A DNA stretch of 28,438 nucleotides from the IMG/VR virus record IMGVR_UViG_3300027759_000339, positions 1-28,438 of that record. The stretch is one strand, 5' to 3'. Position numbers and translations under genes: made by a program. Under the pieces are notes generated by a model. It was not told the DNA's origin. It did not search any database and saw nothing but the letters and a program-made list of their open reading frames with translations. This document shows, in pieces, positions 1-6,228 of this stretch (position 1 is the first letter of the stretch; every line of letters begins with the position of its first letter). The stretch is from a virus.

Positions 1-108
1 GCCATCATATATGGCCAAGGGGTTTTAATCCAATTGGGTACTTTAAATTGCCAATACATTATGTACCAATGTAAAAAAGAACCAAAGGTAAAAAGTGTAA
101 AGGAATAA
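1..108 (+). CDS. C-terminal end of an unknown protein (partial, open at left edge)
   Basis: Frame 1 is open from the first base to a TAA at 106-108, giving 35 residues that end in a Lys/Val-rich tail (KVKSVKE). The stretch has ordinary protein composition (YGQGVLIQLGTLNCQYIMYQ), and its stop lies 33 bases from the convergent stop of the next gene, as expected of a real gene end. I do not recognise the family. No start lies inside the window, and an internal ATG at codon 21 is unlikely to be the real start. It could still be a chance open frame. Confidence 0.45.
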   Translation, partial: AIIYGQGVLIQLGTLNCQYIMYQCKKEPKVKSVKE

Positions 109-141
109 AATAAATTTAATAATTGTGTTTTATTCATGATA

Positions 142-789
142 TTAAATTTTATATTCGTTGGTTTTTATTTTTTTTAAATCATCTTTTTTTATGATAATTA
201 AATTATTAACTACTTTCCATTTACATCTATCACGTTCTCTTTCAAAACCTTTGACTTCAATATATCTATTTAATTCTATTAGAAAAAAATCGGGAAAATA
301 AAGATGAATTGAATTATTCCACTCATATTCAAATGGTTTTATTTTATTTGTCCATTTGATGTCATTTCTATCTAACCATTTTGCTACTTCCAATTCCCAC
401 GTTCCTTTTAATTTAAATCCATTATATTCTATTATTGGTGTCCTACCACTAACATTTGATGCCGTATAACTTTCAGGATTTTCTAACACCGCTTTTCTCA
501 TTGCAATTTTTAATTTATCTTTTTGTTCGTTTGTCAGTTGTCTACCTTTACTTGCTTTACTTATTTTATTTTTAGTTTCCTCACTAACCACAACAATATA
601 ACCGTTTTCTTTTGCTTTAATATGTTGGTTTGATACTTTAGCTAATCCCATACTCACCCTTTCTTTCCATTTAGAAAGATTAAGATAAGATGGTAAAATT
701 TGTCTATTTGGATTTAATTTACAGAGTCTTTGATGATTTCGTAAACTATTATCATTTTTACATATTTTTTTACAATATACACATTCCAT
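142..789 (-). CDS. Free-standing homing endonuclease, zinc finger + NUMOD3 + PD-(D/E)XK nuclease
   Basis: A 215-residue protein with three visible parts. Residues 3-23 hold a CxxC...H...C zinc-finger-like motif (C3, C6, H19, C23). Residues 69-92 match the NUMOD3 DNA-binding repeat (SEETKNKISKASKGR), a module typical of phage homing endonucleases. The C-terminal half is a Vsr-like PD-(D/E)XK nuclease: a Trp-Glu helix around residues 130-140, then P166-D167, a ten-residue gap, and E178-V-K180, the expected metal-binding set. From family knowledge it should make site-specific breaks that drive its own spread. It is not inside a recognisable split gene, so it looks free-standing. The start gives the intact zinc finger. 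A TATTTATA motif lies 20 bases upstream (809-816). The exact family (Vsr-like or EDxHD-like) is uncertain. Confidence 0.8.
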   Translation of the reverse strand: MECVYCKKICKNDNSLRNHQRLCKLNPNRQILPSYLNLSKWKERVSMGLAKVSNQHIKAKENGYIVVVSEETKNKISKASKGRQLTNEQKDKLKIAMRKAVLENPESYTASNVSGRTPIIEYNGFKLKGTWELEVAKWLDRNDIKWTNKIKPFEYEWNNSIHLYFPDFFLIELNRYIEVKGFERERDRCKWKVVNNLIIIKKDDLKKIKTNEYKI

Positions 790-808
790 GTTTTATTATT
801 TAATTACA

Positions 809-816
809 TATAAATA
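809..816 (-). promoter_or_regulatory. TATTTATA motif upstream of the endonuclease gene
   Basis: Reads TATTTATA on the minus strand, 19 bases before the ATG at 789. It is one of eight exact copies found just upstream of genes in gene direction, and is proposed as a phage promoter element. Confidence 0.4.
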
Positions 817-869
817 TAATAAAATTAAAAAAACGGAGTAGGTGGGTTTAACCATTTAAATAATTATTG

Positions 870-941
870 TGGACCAGGGGAGTTACGATATCCCGACCTT
901 CGAATTATGAGTTCGCTGCTCTTCCTCTGAGCTACAAGTCC
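870..941 (-). tRNA. tRNA-Met (anticodon CAT; could be initiator, elongator or Ile2 type)
   Basis: The reverse strand folds into a 72-base cloverleaf. The acceptor is GGACTTG / CTGGTCC (one T-T mismatch, one G-T), the D arm is GCTC...GAGC, and the anticodon loop is CTCATAA with anticodon CAT. The T arm is GGGAT / CTCCC and the discriminator base is A. CCA is not encoded. The T loop reads ATCGTAA instead of the usual TTCRAAT and the last T-stem pair is mismatched, so it is a somewhat degenerate copy. CAT reads Met, or AUA if the C is modified to lysidine. It lies 52 bases after tRNA-Arg and was probably cut from the same transcript. Confidence 0.85.
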
Positions 942-993
942 ATATCGTTTAATATAACGATAAAATCTGTTATCGTATGTTTCAACGATAATG

Positions 994-1066
994 TGATTCC
1001 GGAGGGATTCGAACCCCCAACTATTTCCTTAGAAGGGAAATGCTCTTCCATTTGAACTACGGAACC
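994..1066 (-). tRNA. tRNA-Arg (anticodon TCT)
   Basis: A 73-base cloverleaf on the minus strand. The acceptor is GGTTCCG / CGGAATC (one G-T), the D arm is GTTC / GAGC, the anticodon stem is TTTCC / GGAAA with loop CTTCTAA (anticodon TCT), and the T arm is GGGGG-TTCGAAT-CCCTC. The discriminator base is A and CCA is not encoded. It reads AGA, the Arg codon that dominates the AT-rich phage genes here, so a codon-supply role is plausible. It sits between the 81-residue membrane protein gene and tRNA-Met. Confidence 0.95.
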
Positions 1067-1105
1067 GATAATGACACTATCGTCTTTGAAAGTTTTATTT
1101 AATCG

Positions 1106-1351
1106 TTATGCCTGACGGCTAATAATTTTACTCTCAAGTTTATCTAAACGTGAATCTAATGTTCTATAAACATCATTGATTACATTTTCACGTTCTCTGT
1201 TTTGTGTTTCAATTTCAAGACCCATAACGGTATGAATTGATTCAATTTCTTTGTTTAGTTTATTCACCCTAACAAAGGCCATGACCGCAACTACCGCAAC
1301 TGCGATAACCACAACCATAGACATTCCTAAAATAAAAGATAGTATATCCAT
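1106..1351 (-). CDS. Small membrane protein with cytoplasmic coiled coil
   Basis: An 81-residue protein. Residues 4-27 form one strongly hydrophobic helix rich in Val/Ala/Ile (VVVIAVAVVAVMAF). The rest (about 30-78) is a charged heptad-like helix (LNKEIESIHTVMGLEIETQ...LDSRLDKLESKI), probably a coiled coil. With no Lys/Arg before the helix and basic residues just after it, the tail most likely faces the cytoplasm. The gene heads a minus-strand unit followed by tRNA-Arg and tRNA-Met, and a host-type promoter lies about 70 bases upstream (1421-1451). It might be a spanin-like or holin-associated protein, but nothing diagnostic is seen, so no function is assigned. Confidence 0.7.
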   Translation of the reverse strand: MDILSFILGMSMVVVIAVAVVAVMAFVRVNKLNKEIESIHTVMGLEIETQNRERENVINDVYRTLDSRLDKLESKIISRQA

Positions 1352-1420
1352 AATTTATATAATATCAAAGAACGATAGTGTCAAAGAACATTTTCACCAC
1401 CTATGTGATGAACTGTTTAG

Positions 1421-1451
1421 CAAATATATGTAAAAGTTTGATTAAAACAAA
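1421..1451 (-). promoter_or_regulatory. Host-type (Bacteroidota) promoter for membrane protein + tRNA operon
   Basis: On the minus strand, TTTG (1448-1451) is followed after exactly 19 bases by TATATTTG (1421-1428). This is the -33 / -7 pair (TTTG and TAnnTTTG) of the main sigma factor of Bacteroidota. It fires toward the 1106-1351 gene and the two tRNAs and leaves a leader of roughly 65 bases. Confidence 0.6.
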
Positions 1452-1453
1452 AA

Positions 1454-1481
1454 ACCCGAACAATTTTTAAGTTGTCCGGGT
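1454..1481. terminator. Bidirectional intrinsic terminator
   Basis: Ten-base arms ACCCGAACAA and TTGTCCGGGT (one mismatch) enclose an 8-base loop, with T-runs on both strands. On the minus strand it ends transcription of the 1502-1921 gene. Its A-rich left flank also overlaps the -33 element of the next minus-strand promoter. Confidence 0.8.
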
Positions 1482-1501
1482 CTTTTTATTTTTGGTTTTT
1501 T

Positions 1502-1921
1502 TTAGAAATTAATCGTCGATAATTTATAAGTTATACCAAGACCCGGTGTAAAACTTGAGCCAACAAGATTACCTATAACCCATATTTTCAGTCCTTCTGA
1601 TTTTAATGGGGCATAACCAATAAAAACATTAGGTTTGTTGACATTACCAACAGGTTGGATACCTGCACCCAACATAAGTTTCTCACTGGCAAACATACGA
1701 ATAACACCGAACTTCATTGTTTTATCGAAACTACCGGTTGATGGGCTAACCATAGGGTCAGCGTCATATTTGAAACCAACATATGCTCCCCATCCTTTTT
1801 TGATGTAACCACCTGTTAAGTAACCATCCATACCCTTATTAGTTGCGGAACCAAATAATTCCTGTGCGTTTGAGGCAAAGCTTATTCCGAGCATTGCGAC
1901 AACAAATAATATTTTTTTCAT
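1502..1921 (-). CDS. Exported small beta-rich outer-membrane-like protein
   Basis: A 139-residue protein, starting at the ATG at 1921. The longer in-frame opening to 2002 adds 27 non-signal residues and overlaps the upstream gene. The signal peptide MKKILFVVAMLGISFASNA ends before Gln, the typical Bacteroidota cut. The mature part alternates hydrophobic and polar residues with many Gly and aromatic residues (GGYIKKGWGAYVGFKYD) and ends in Phe, as expected of outer-membrane strands. It is short for a full barrel, with perhaps six to eight strands. An AATAAATA box (minus strand TATTTATT) lies 14 bases upstream. The terminator at 1454-1481 follows it. Function is unknown; it is one of about a dozen exported proteins in this window. 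Confidence 0.7.
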   Translation of the reverse strand: MKKILFVVAMLGISFASNAQELFGSATNKGMDGYLTGGYIKKGWGAYVGFKYDADPMVSPSTGSFDKTMKFGVIRMFASEKLMLGAGIQPVGNVNKPNVFIGYAPLKSEGLKIWVIGNLVGSSFTPGLGITYKLSTINF

Positions 1922-1952
1922 AATTGTTTTTATTAATAAATATCTTATTTTT

Positions 1953-2300
1953 TTAAAGTGTCTGAATCTTAGGTGGTAACTTATCCAAAGAGTCTTTTTC
2001 AATGATTAGTTTTAACACTTTAATTTTCTTTTTAGTTGATGTTAAATCTAATTTTGCCTTAGCTAATTTATCTTCAGATTTTTTATCTTTTAACCATTTA
2101 GACGCAAAATCTGTTTTACTATCGGCATTTACGTCTTCCCACATTTGTTTGTACTCTAACGCTTTTATCTCAGCCTTAAGTTTATATTCCAACATTAATT
2201 CATTACTTAATTTTTGTTGATAAAAAACCATATCTTGATTTGGCGATGGTCCACCAACCGCAAGTCCAAGCATAATTAAAAGTTCTTTTAAATCTAACAT
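1953..2300 (-). CDS. Unknown small helical protein
   Basis: A 115-residue protein. The N-terminus (about 1-20) is mildly hydrophobic and Gly/Pro-ended (LLIMLGLAVGGPSP) but lacks the Lys-rich start of a signal peptide. Residues 25-105 are Lys/Glu/Leu-rich and predicted helical or coiled coil. It has no family I recognise. The TATTTATA motif on the minus strand (2312-2319) lies 11 bases before the start. The small tail fits either a soluble coiled-coil protein or a protein anchored by a weak N-terminal helix. Confidence 0.65.
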   Translation of the reverse strand: MLDLKELLIMLGLAVGGPSPNQDMVFYQQKLSNELMLEYKLKAEIKALEYKQMWEDVNADSKTDFASKWLKDKKSEDKLAKAKLDLTSTKKKIKVLKLIIEKDSLDKLPPKIQTL

Positions 2301-2311
2301 ATATTTTTTAT

Positions 2312-2319
2312 TATAAATA
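2312..2319 (-). promoter_or_regulatory. TATTTATA motif
   Basis: Exact TATTTATA on the minus strand, 11 bases upstream of the ATG at 2300. Member of the repeated upstream motif described in the findings. Confidence 0.4.
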
Positions 2320-2342
2320 TAAAAATACTGAAAATCAAGTCT

Positions 2343-2531
2343 TTATCTTTTTTTTAATGGTTGGACTTGTCTAAAATAGTATTGATTTCTTAAATGGTAA
2401 CCGTTAATTCCCATTCTATGGTTCGGTCGTAAATTTCTATTCCGTGGATAAAATCTACCGGTTTCTCTTACATAAGTAAAACAACCACTCAAAGTTATCA
2501 TGATAATCAATAATGCGATTGTCTTTTTCAT
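2343..2531 (-). CDS. Small lipoprotein
   Basis: A 62-residue protein with a clear lipobox: basic start MKKT, hydrophobic stretch, then TLSGC with Cys17 as the lipidated residue. The mature part is short, Arg/Asn/Tyr-rich and basic (GRFYPRNRNLRPNHRMG), with no acidic export signal after the Cys. It is therefore more likely periplasm-facing than surface-exposed. It might act as a small Rz1-like outer-membrane spanin, but that class is usually proline-rich and lies next to an Rz partner, which is not evident here. It begins 11 bases after the stop of the 2543-2791 gene, so the two may be cotranscribed. An AATAAATA box overlaps the spacer. Confidence 0.7.
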   Translation of the reverse strand: MKKTIALLIIMITLSGCFTYVRETGRFYPRNRNLRPNHRMGINGYHLRNQYYFRQVQPLKKR

Positions 2532-2542
2532 ATTAATAAATA

Positions 2543-2791
2543 TTACATAAAACCATCTTCACACCAGATGGGAGTTTTATCACCCACATAAGCACCCCTG
2601 ACATTAAAGTCAAAATACTCAATGGCTTCTTCTAATGACATCTCTTCATTTGTAACTAATATCTCAAGACATTTGGTTACAGAATAAATTAATCTCATTG
2701 ATGGTTCTTCAACACCAATTACGGCTTCATCGAATCCGTCAGCTTTAAGAAATTCTTCTTCCTCAAAGTATTCTAATAGTTGTTCTAACAT
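2543..2791 (-). CDS. Small acidic conserved phage protein of unknown function
   Basis: An 82-residue protein starting at the ATG at 2791. The frame stays open upstream to 2884, but those 31 residues are just the translated tRNA-Glu gene, so the upstream start is rejected. The N-terminus is strongly acidic (EQLLEYFEEEEFLKADG). The C-terminal half has the pattern SLEEAIEYFDFNVRGAYVG followed by DKTPIWCEDGF. That layout resembles a small uncharacterised protein I associate with many T4-like phages, recalled from memory and not checked. The gene begins 17 bases after the 3' end of tRNA-Glu, so its mRNA is probably released by tRNA processing. Confidence 0.7.
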   Translation of the reverse strand: MLEQLLEYFEEEEFLKADGFDEAVIGVEEPSMRLIYSVTKCLEILVTNEEMSLEEAIEYFDFNVRGAYVGDKTPIWCEDGFM

Positions 2792-2808
2792 TATATTAAA
2801 TTTATGTG

Positions 2809-2882
2809 TACTCCGCACGGGGCTCGAACCCGTAATCTTCACCGTGAAAGGGTGACGACTTAACCAATTTGTCCAGCGGAGC
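2809..2882 (-). tRNA. tRNA-Glu (anticodon TTC)
   Basis: A 74-base cloverleaf on the minus strand. The acceptor is GCTCCGC / GCGGAGT (one terminal G-T), the D arm is GAC / GTC with a normal loop containing GG, the anticodon stem is TCACC / GGTGA around CTTTCAC (anticodon TTC), and the T arm is ACGGG-TTCGAGC-CCCGT. The discriminator base is A and CCA is not encoded. It is the best-formed tRNA of the window. Glu codons GAA/GAG are heavily used in the acidic structural proteins to the right. Confidence 0.95.
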
Positions 2883-2904
2883 ATTTAAATAATCTAATCA
2901 CGTT

Positions 2905-2972
2905 TGGTGTCATAAGAATCTGAATCTTATATTAATCCCTATTAGGGGACTGTATTAGTTATACGATACACC
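2905..2972 (-). ncRNA. tRNA-like cloverleaf (degenerate tRNA or tRNA-like RNA)
   Basis: Sixty-eight bases on the minus strand, 22 bases before tRNA-Glu. The acceptor-like helix GGTGT / ACACC is followed by a discriminator-like A. A short D-like hairpin is GTAT-AACTA-ATAC. The anticodon-like hairpin is TCCC-CTAATA-GGGA, and a good T arm is TAAGA-TTCAGAT-TCTTA. The last two acceptor pairs do not form, the D loop lacks GG, and the anticodon loop is not a clean seven bases. An outer ACGT/ACGT pairing (2900-2903 with 2975-2978) extends the closing helix. It is either a decayed tRNA or a different structured RNA. Confidence 0.4.
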
Positions 2973-3103
2973 TCACGTAATCAAACTTTTTTAATTTAAT
3001 TTCTATGTTGGCGGCTACATTTCTTCAACTAATTTATAACTAAAATTGTTTAAGTAAAACAAAATTATTTAATAAAAACCACCAGAACTTAAATTAAAAA
3101 ATT

Positions 3104-3293
3104 AACAAGTTTTTTGTTCCCTTTAGAACATCATAACCGGTTTTTACACCGGCGGTTACATTTTCGTATTGGGTTAATTACTCCCCACTTATAGTAACTC
3201 TACCCTCACCGCTCTAATATCGCGCACTCAAGACGGTTATTTAGGACTTATATACCGTGGGGTCACACCACAGTCGTCACTTGTTGGAACAAA
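3104..3293 (-). ncRNA. Candidate structured, pseudoknot-capable non-coding RNA
   Basis: No credible coding frame. Read on the minus strand, the 5' end carries TTTGTTCC (3286-3293) then AACAAGT (3279-3285). The 3' end carries GGAACAAA (3113-3120) then ACTTGTT (3104-3110). Both pairs match perfectly (8 and 7 bases), and their order makes a pseudoknot. Between them lie four hairpins: ACTGTGG/CCACGGT, ACCG/CGGT, GGGT...GTTACT/AGTAAT...ACCC, and TAACCG/CGGTTA. A TATATTTG element (3290-3297) could be the -7 box of its promoter, in which case the transcript would begin near AACAAGT and only the 7-base closing helix would form. A T-run follows the closing helix. No Rfam family recognised by eye. Confidence 0.5.
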
Positions 3294-3335
3294 TATATCA
3301 TAAGTTTTTTAAATAAAAAAATAAAGATAAAAAAA

Positions 3336-3980
3336 CTATATTATTTTGGGGGTTAGTATTCTACCTAATACCCAATTTTCAGGTATTGTATTCCCATTTT
3401 TTAATTTTTTGTTTTCAATACCGTTGGTTATCCAACAAGTACCAAATTGAGAATTGAGATTTCCCTTTTGTTTTATTGAGTTAGCTTCACCGATTTTCTT
3501 TTTTGATTCGTCTCTATGGTGTTTACCTTCAAAACTTTTATTACCTCTTATTTTGTCTAAACACCTTTCTCGATATTCAATATCAGTTTTCATTTTATGT
3601 AAATGAATTTCTCGATATTTTTCTAATCTTGGCAATGCTGACATACCGCCCGCATGAAGAAATTTACGTTTATGCTCTTCACCGCTTAATCCACCACCGC
3701 CACCGGGTTGTAAATTCATCGAATTAGGGTCATTTAAAATATCTTCATTTATTATTTCTTTTTCTCTTTTAATCAATTCTTCTTTAGTTGATAAAAATTC
3801 TAATATTTCCGTTTTAAAATTTTGTTTGCCGTACTTTATAATTGAGCGCTTTAAGTGTGTTCCGCTACCAATGTAACCATCATTAAGATTATCGGTAGAA
3901 TGCATTCCAATATAGTACTTACCATTTATTACGTTTATTGTTTTATAAATGTAGTAATATTGATATATTTTTTTTGACAT
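3336..3980 (-). CDS. GIY-YIG homing endonuclease with NUMOD3-like tail
   Basis: A 214-residue protein. Residues 8-80 are a GIY-YIG nuclease domain: YIYKT at 10-14, KYYIG at 21-25, a Tyr-Gly turn (GYIGSG, 35-40), the basic helix HLKRSIIKYG with the likely catalytic Arg45, and the KREKEII helix carrying the metal-binding Glu. Residues 150-170 resemble NUMOD3 (SFEGKHHRDESKKKIGEANS). The C-terminus contains QFGTCWITNGIENKKL, a DNA-recognition segment common in phage endonucleases of the Seg/Mob type. It is expected to cut DNA site-specifically and spread among related phages. It is free-standing, between the non-coding RNA stretch and the divergent exported-protein operon. No interrupted gene or intron boundary is visible around it. 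Confidence 0.9.
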   Translation of the reverse strand: MSKKIYQYYYIYKTINVINGKYYIGMHSTDNLNDGYIGSGTHLKRSIIKYGKQNFKTEILEFLSTKEELIKREKEIINEDILNDPNSMNLQPGGGGGLSGEEHKRKFLHAGGMSALPRLEKYREIHLHKMKTDIEYRERCLDKIRGNKSFEGKHHRDESKKKIGEANSIKQKGNLNSQFGTCWITNGIENKKLKNGNTIPENWVLGRILTPKII

Positions 3981-4084
3981 AAATCAAAATATACATAATA
4001 AAAAACAAAATACAAAATCTATAATAATTAATAATGTTTTAACACAATTGGTATTTTTTTAATTTCTTAAAGTGATTTGGTACA

Positions 4085-4092
4085 TATTTATA
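4085..4092 (+). promoter_or_regulatory. TATTTATA motif before the exported-protein operon
   Basis: Exact TATTTATA followed by G, 4 bases before the ATG at 4097. If it is a -10-like promoter element, the transcript would be leaderless or nearly so. Confidence 0.45.
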
Positions 4093-4096
4093 GAAT

Positions 4097-4609
4097 ATGA
4101 AAAAAGTACCTCTCTCCACTTTTTTGATACTGGTACTATGTGTACTAATATCTGGTTTTAGTACAGTTGCTCAGACTGTCTGTGTATCAAATGTTGACAA
4201 TAAAATTAAAATAGGAAAGTTTACCGGCAATAGAAATTTTGCTTTCGGGGTAAAAAATATTTTTCAAGAAATATTACAAGATAAAAATTTGGACATTGTG
4301 GAAAGTCCTGAATCTGCCGATTACACAATCAGTGCAGAGATTCTATACTTTGATGTTAATAGAACAAAACGTAACATATCCGTATTTCATTCAGACGTTG
4401 AGGAAACATTGGTTGTTATTCGTGGGGTGATAAAAAACAAAGAAGGAAAGAAGATAAAAGAATATGTGGCTGAAGAATCCAGTACGGAAGTTTCAACATC
4501 AACAATAATAACCGGTGAGGCGAGTGACAAAATAAATCAACAAGCACTATCGTCTTCAATTAAAAAAACATGTCAAACATTAATTAACAAATTAACAGAA
4601 AAACTATGA
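4097..4609 (+). CDS. Exported protein of unknown function, possibly CsgG-like fold
   Basis: A 170-residue protein with a signal peptide (MKKVPLSTFLILVLCVLISG, cut near AQ at 25-26). The mature part starts with a short strand and a helix (FAFGVKNIFQEILQDKN), then ESADYTISAEILYFDVNR, a second strand pair (LVVIRGVIKNKEGKKIKEY) and an amphipathic C-terminal helix. This order resembles the CsgG / GNA1162 type of periplasmic or outer-membrane protein (helix, 'adyti.g.i' strand, strand pair, final helix), but similarity is by eye only. It is the first gene of a tightly coupled operon: its stop overlaps the next start as ATGA. The TATTTATA motif lies 4 bases upstream. Confidence 0.7.
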   Translation: MKKVPLSTFLILVLCVLISGFSTVAQTVCVSNVDNKIKIGKFTGNRNFAFGVKNIFQEILQDKNLDIVESPESADYTISAEILYFDVNRTKRNISVFHSDVEETLVVIRGVIKNKEGKKIKEYVAEESSTEVSTSTIITGEASDKINQQALSSSIKKTCQTLINKLTEKL

Positions 4610-6228
4610 AAAAACTATTAGTATCTCTCTCATTAATACTGATGTCTTTGACATCATTTGGTCAATTGATTATTAACCAAGAAGTAACTAACTCTAAACC
4701 TTATAGGGTTGGTGATACACTAACTGTAAGATATAACGTTGTCAAAGGGACCACTAACCCTAGATACCTTTGGATGCGTTATCAATACTCAAACAAACAC
4801 TTACAAAAATTAGGTGCTACTGTATTCTCACAAGGACAGACCGCACAAAACTTTGAAGCAACTTGGCCAAACTATATGTTTACACAAAATCCTGTAATTG
4901 GAGTTGGTGAGTTGGATAAACAATATGGTTCAACACCTTGGAACTATACCGCAAACAACGATTGGATAGCAAAGCAATTTACAACACAAAGAGCTGATGC
5001 GGTAATTGATGGTTTATGGGCAACTGAGAAGTTTATCTTATTAGAAAACTCAACATATCAAGGAATACACAAATTGGATTTAGCAACAGCAAACGGAACA
5101 AATGATGCGGCAATCACACCAATTGGTTCTCAAGTTCTTCAATTATCATTTGCAGATGCGGATGTAAAACACGTTTCCGCATTTAGAGTAAAGGTAGCAT
5201 ACCCAACTAATTTTGATGTTACTTCATTATCCGTTCTAATTCAACCGTTGAATACAAATGGAACTACTAATTTTACGGCACCACAGATAGCAAAAAAACC
5301 ATTGAATTCAGCGGGAATTGCTGATTTTGAACAATTTAATATTGGTGATAAATTTGGGGTATATATTGTTCCAACTACGGGAGCTTCTTACTTAAATAAT
5401 GTAGTAACTGTTACCGATGCTTATAGAGCATTTTTGGCAGTAACCGATGTTGGATTAAATGGTACATCATCTGTATTTCAATATCCCACAATAGAAAGGG
5501 CAATTGGTAATGTAACAATTGGTGATGGTGATTTTAACAACAATGATGCTTACTATCTATTTGCACATATTTTAGGACAAGATGTTGCTTCAAAAGCAAA
5601 TATAACAAGACAAGGAGCAAACCCATTACAATTTATATCTGTAAAACAATCTGCGTTTCCAACTTTTGCGGCTGCAGCAACCAACAATTCTGTTACTATA
5701 GCATCGGCAAATCAAACGGAATTATTCTCATATGCGTTTAGTGGTGACTTAGACTTCTCTCACTCATCTAATCCGGGTAATCCAATAGTAAATAGTGTGG
5801 GTGGGCAAGGAACAATGAATAGAACAATAGCAAATAAAGGGATATATTCAAATCAATTAGTGGGAACTGCAACATTGAGTTTATCATCTAAAATTGAAAA
5901 TAATAAAGTTATATTAAGTGGTAATTTATCACAAGAAGGATTAGCGGGTTTGGAAGTCATAATGAAATATGACAATTCTAAATTAACATTAGATGGTATT
6001 GTATTTGATGCGGGTGCGTCAATAACTAACTTCTCAACAGATAAAGATGGTAGATTAACATTTGGTTCTATGGACCAAATTAATAAAGCAAGAATCAAAA
6101 CCGGTACACCTTACAAATTAACTTTTACGTCAAACGTTCCATTAACTAATACGGCGGGTTTATTCTACACTGAATTGGCGGATGCTGTTGATGGAAAAGG
6201 AAATAAGATTGGATTAAATGTGGAGTAA
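4606..6228 (+). CDS. Secreted cohesin/dockerin-like surface protein
   Basis: A 540-residue protein. The signal peptide MKKLLVSLSLILMSLTSFG ends before Gln20. Residues about 21-170 form a beta-rich N-terminal domain (PYRVGDTLTVRYNV). A dockerin-like calcium loop lies at 306-324 (GDGDFNNNDAYYLFAHILG). About 420-538 is a cohesin-like beta domain (LEVIMKYDNSKLTLDG ... SMDQINKARIKTGTPYKLTF). The C-terminal 300 residues are paralogous to the next gene product, sharing TDAYRAFL.VTDVGL / GDAYLAFQELSDRGL. Known cohesins and dockerins bind each other with calcium on cell surfaces. Here both types occur in one protein, so self-association or pairing with its neighbour is possible. Start overlaps the previous stop (ATGA) and its stop overlaps the next start (TAATG). 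Confidence 0.75.
   Translation: MKKLLVSLSLILMSLTSFGQLIINQEVTNSKPYRVGDTLTVRYNVVKGTTNPRYLWMRYQYSNKHLQKLGATVFSQGQTAQNFEATWPNYMFTQNPVIGVGELDKQYGSTPWNYTANNDWIAKQFTTQRADAVIDGLWATEKFILLENSTYQGIHKLDLATANGTNDAAITPIGSQVLQLSFADADVKHVSAFRVKVAYPTNFDVTSLSVLIQPLNTNGTTNFTAPQIAKKPLNSAGIADFEQFNIGDKFGVYIVPTTGASYLNNVVTVTDAYRAFLAVTDVGLNGTSSVFQYPTIERAIGNVTIGDGDFNNNDAYYLFAHILGQDVASKANITRQGANPLQFISVKQSAFPTFAAAATNNSVTIASANQTELFSYAFSGDLDFSHSSNPGNPIVNSVGGQGTMNRTIANKGIYSNQLVGTATLSLSSKIENNKVILSGNLSQEGLAGLEVIMKYDNSKLTLDGIVFDAGASITNFSTDKDGRLTFGSMDQINKARIKTGTPYKLTFTSNVPLTNTAGLFYTELADAVDGKGNKIGLNVE

Larger units (their letters stand above)
2883..3335. other. Long non-coding stretch
   Basis: About 450 bases without a convincing gene between tRNA-Glu and the GIY-YIG gene. 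It holds the tRNA-like fold (2905-2972), the pseudoknot-capable RNA (3104-3293), two near-identical copies of GGCGGYTACATTT (3010-3022 and 3151-3163) and, at about 3030-3100, very AT-rich sequence with one weak hairpin (TTGTTT / AAACAA on the minus strand). Confidence 0.7.

Noticed and set aside
867-1055. 62-codon + strand open frame
   Set aside because: It lies across tRNA-Met and tRNA-Arg on the opposite strand; the frame is a by-product of tRNA sequence.
2792-2884. Upstream 31-codon extension of the 2543-2791 gene
   Set aside because: The extension is the translated tRNA-Glu gene; the ATG at 2791 lies just after the tRNA and gives a normal protein.
2883-3335. tmRNA, RNase P RNA or CRISPR array in the non-coding stretch
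   Set aside because: No tmRNA tag frame or typical ends, none of the RNase P signature bases, and no regularly spaced repeats; a pseudoknot alone does not identify any of these.
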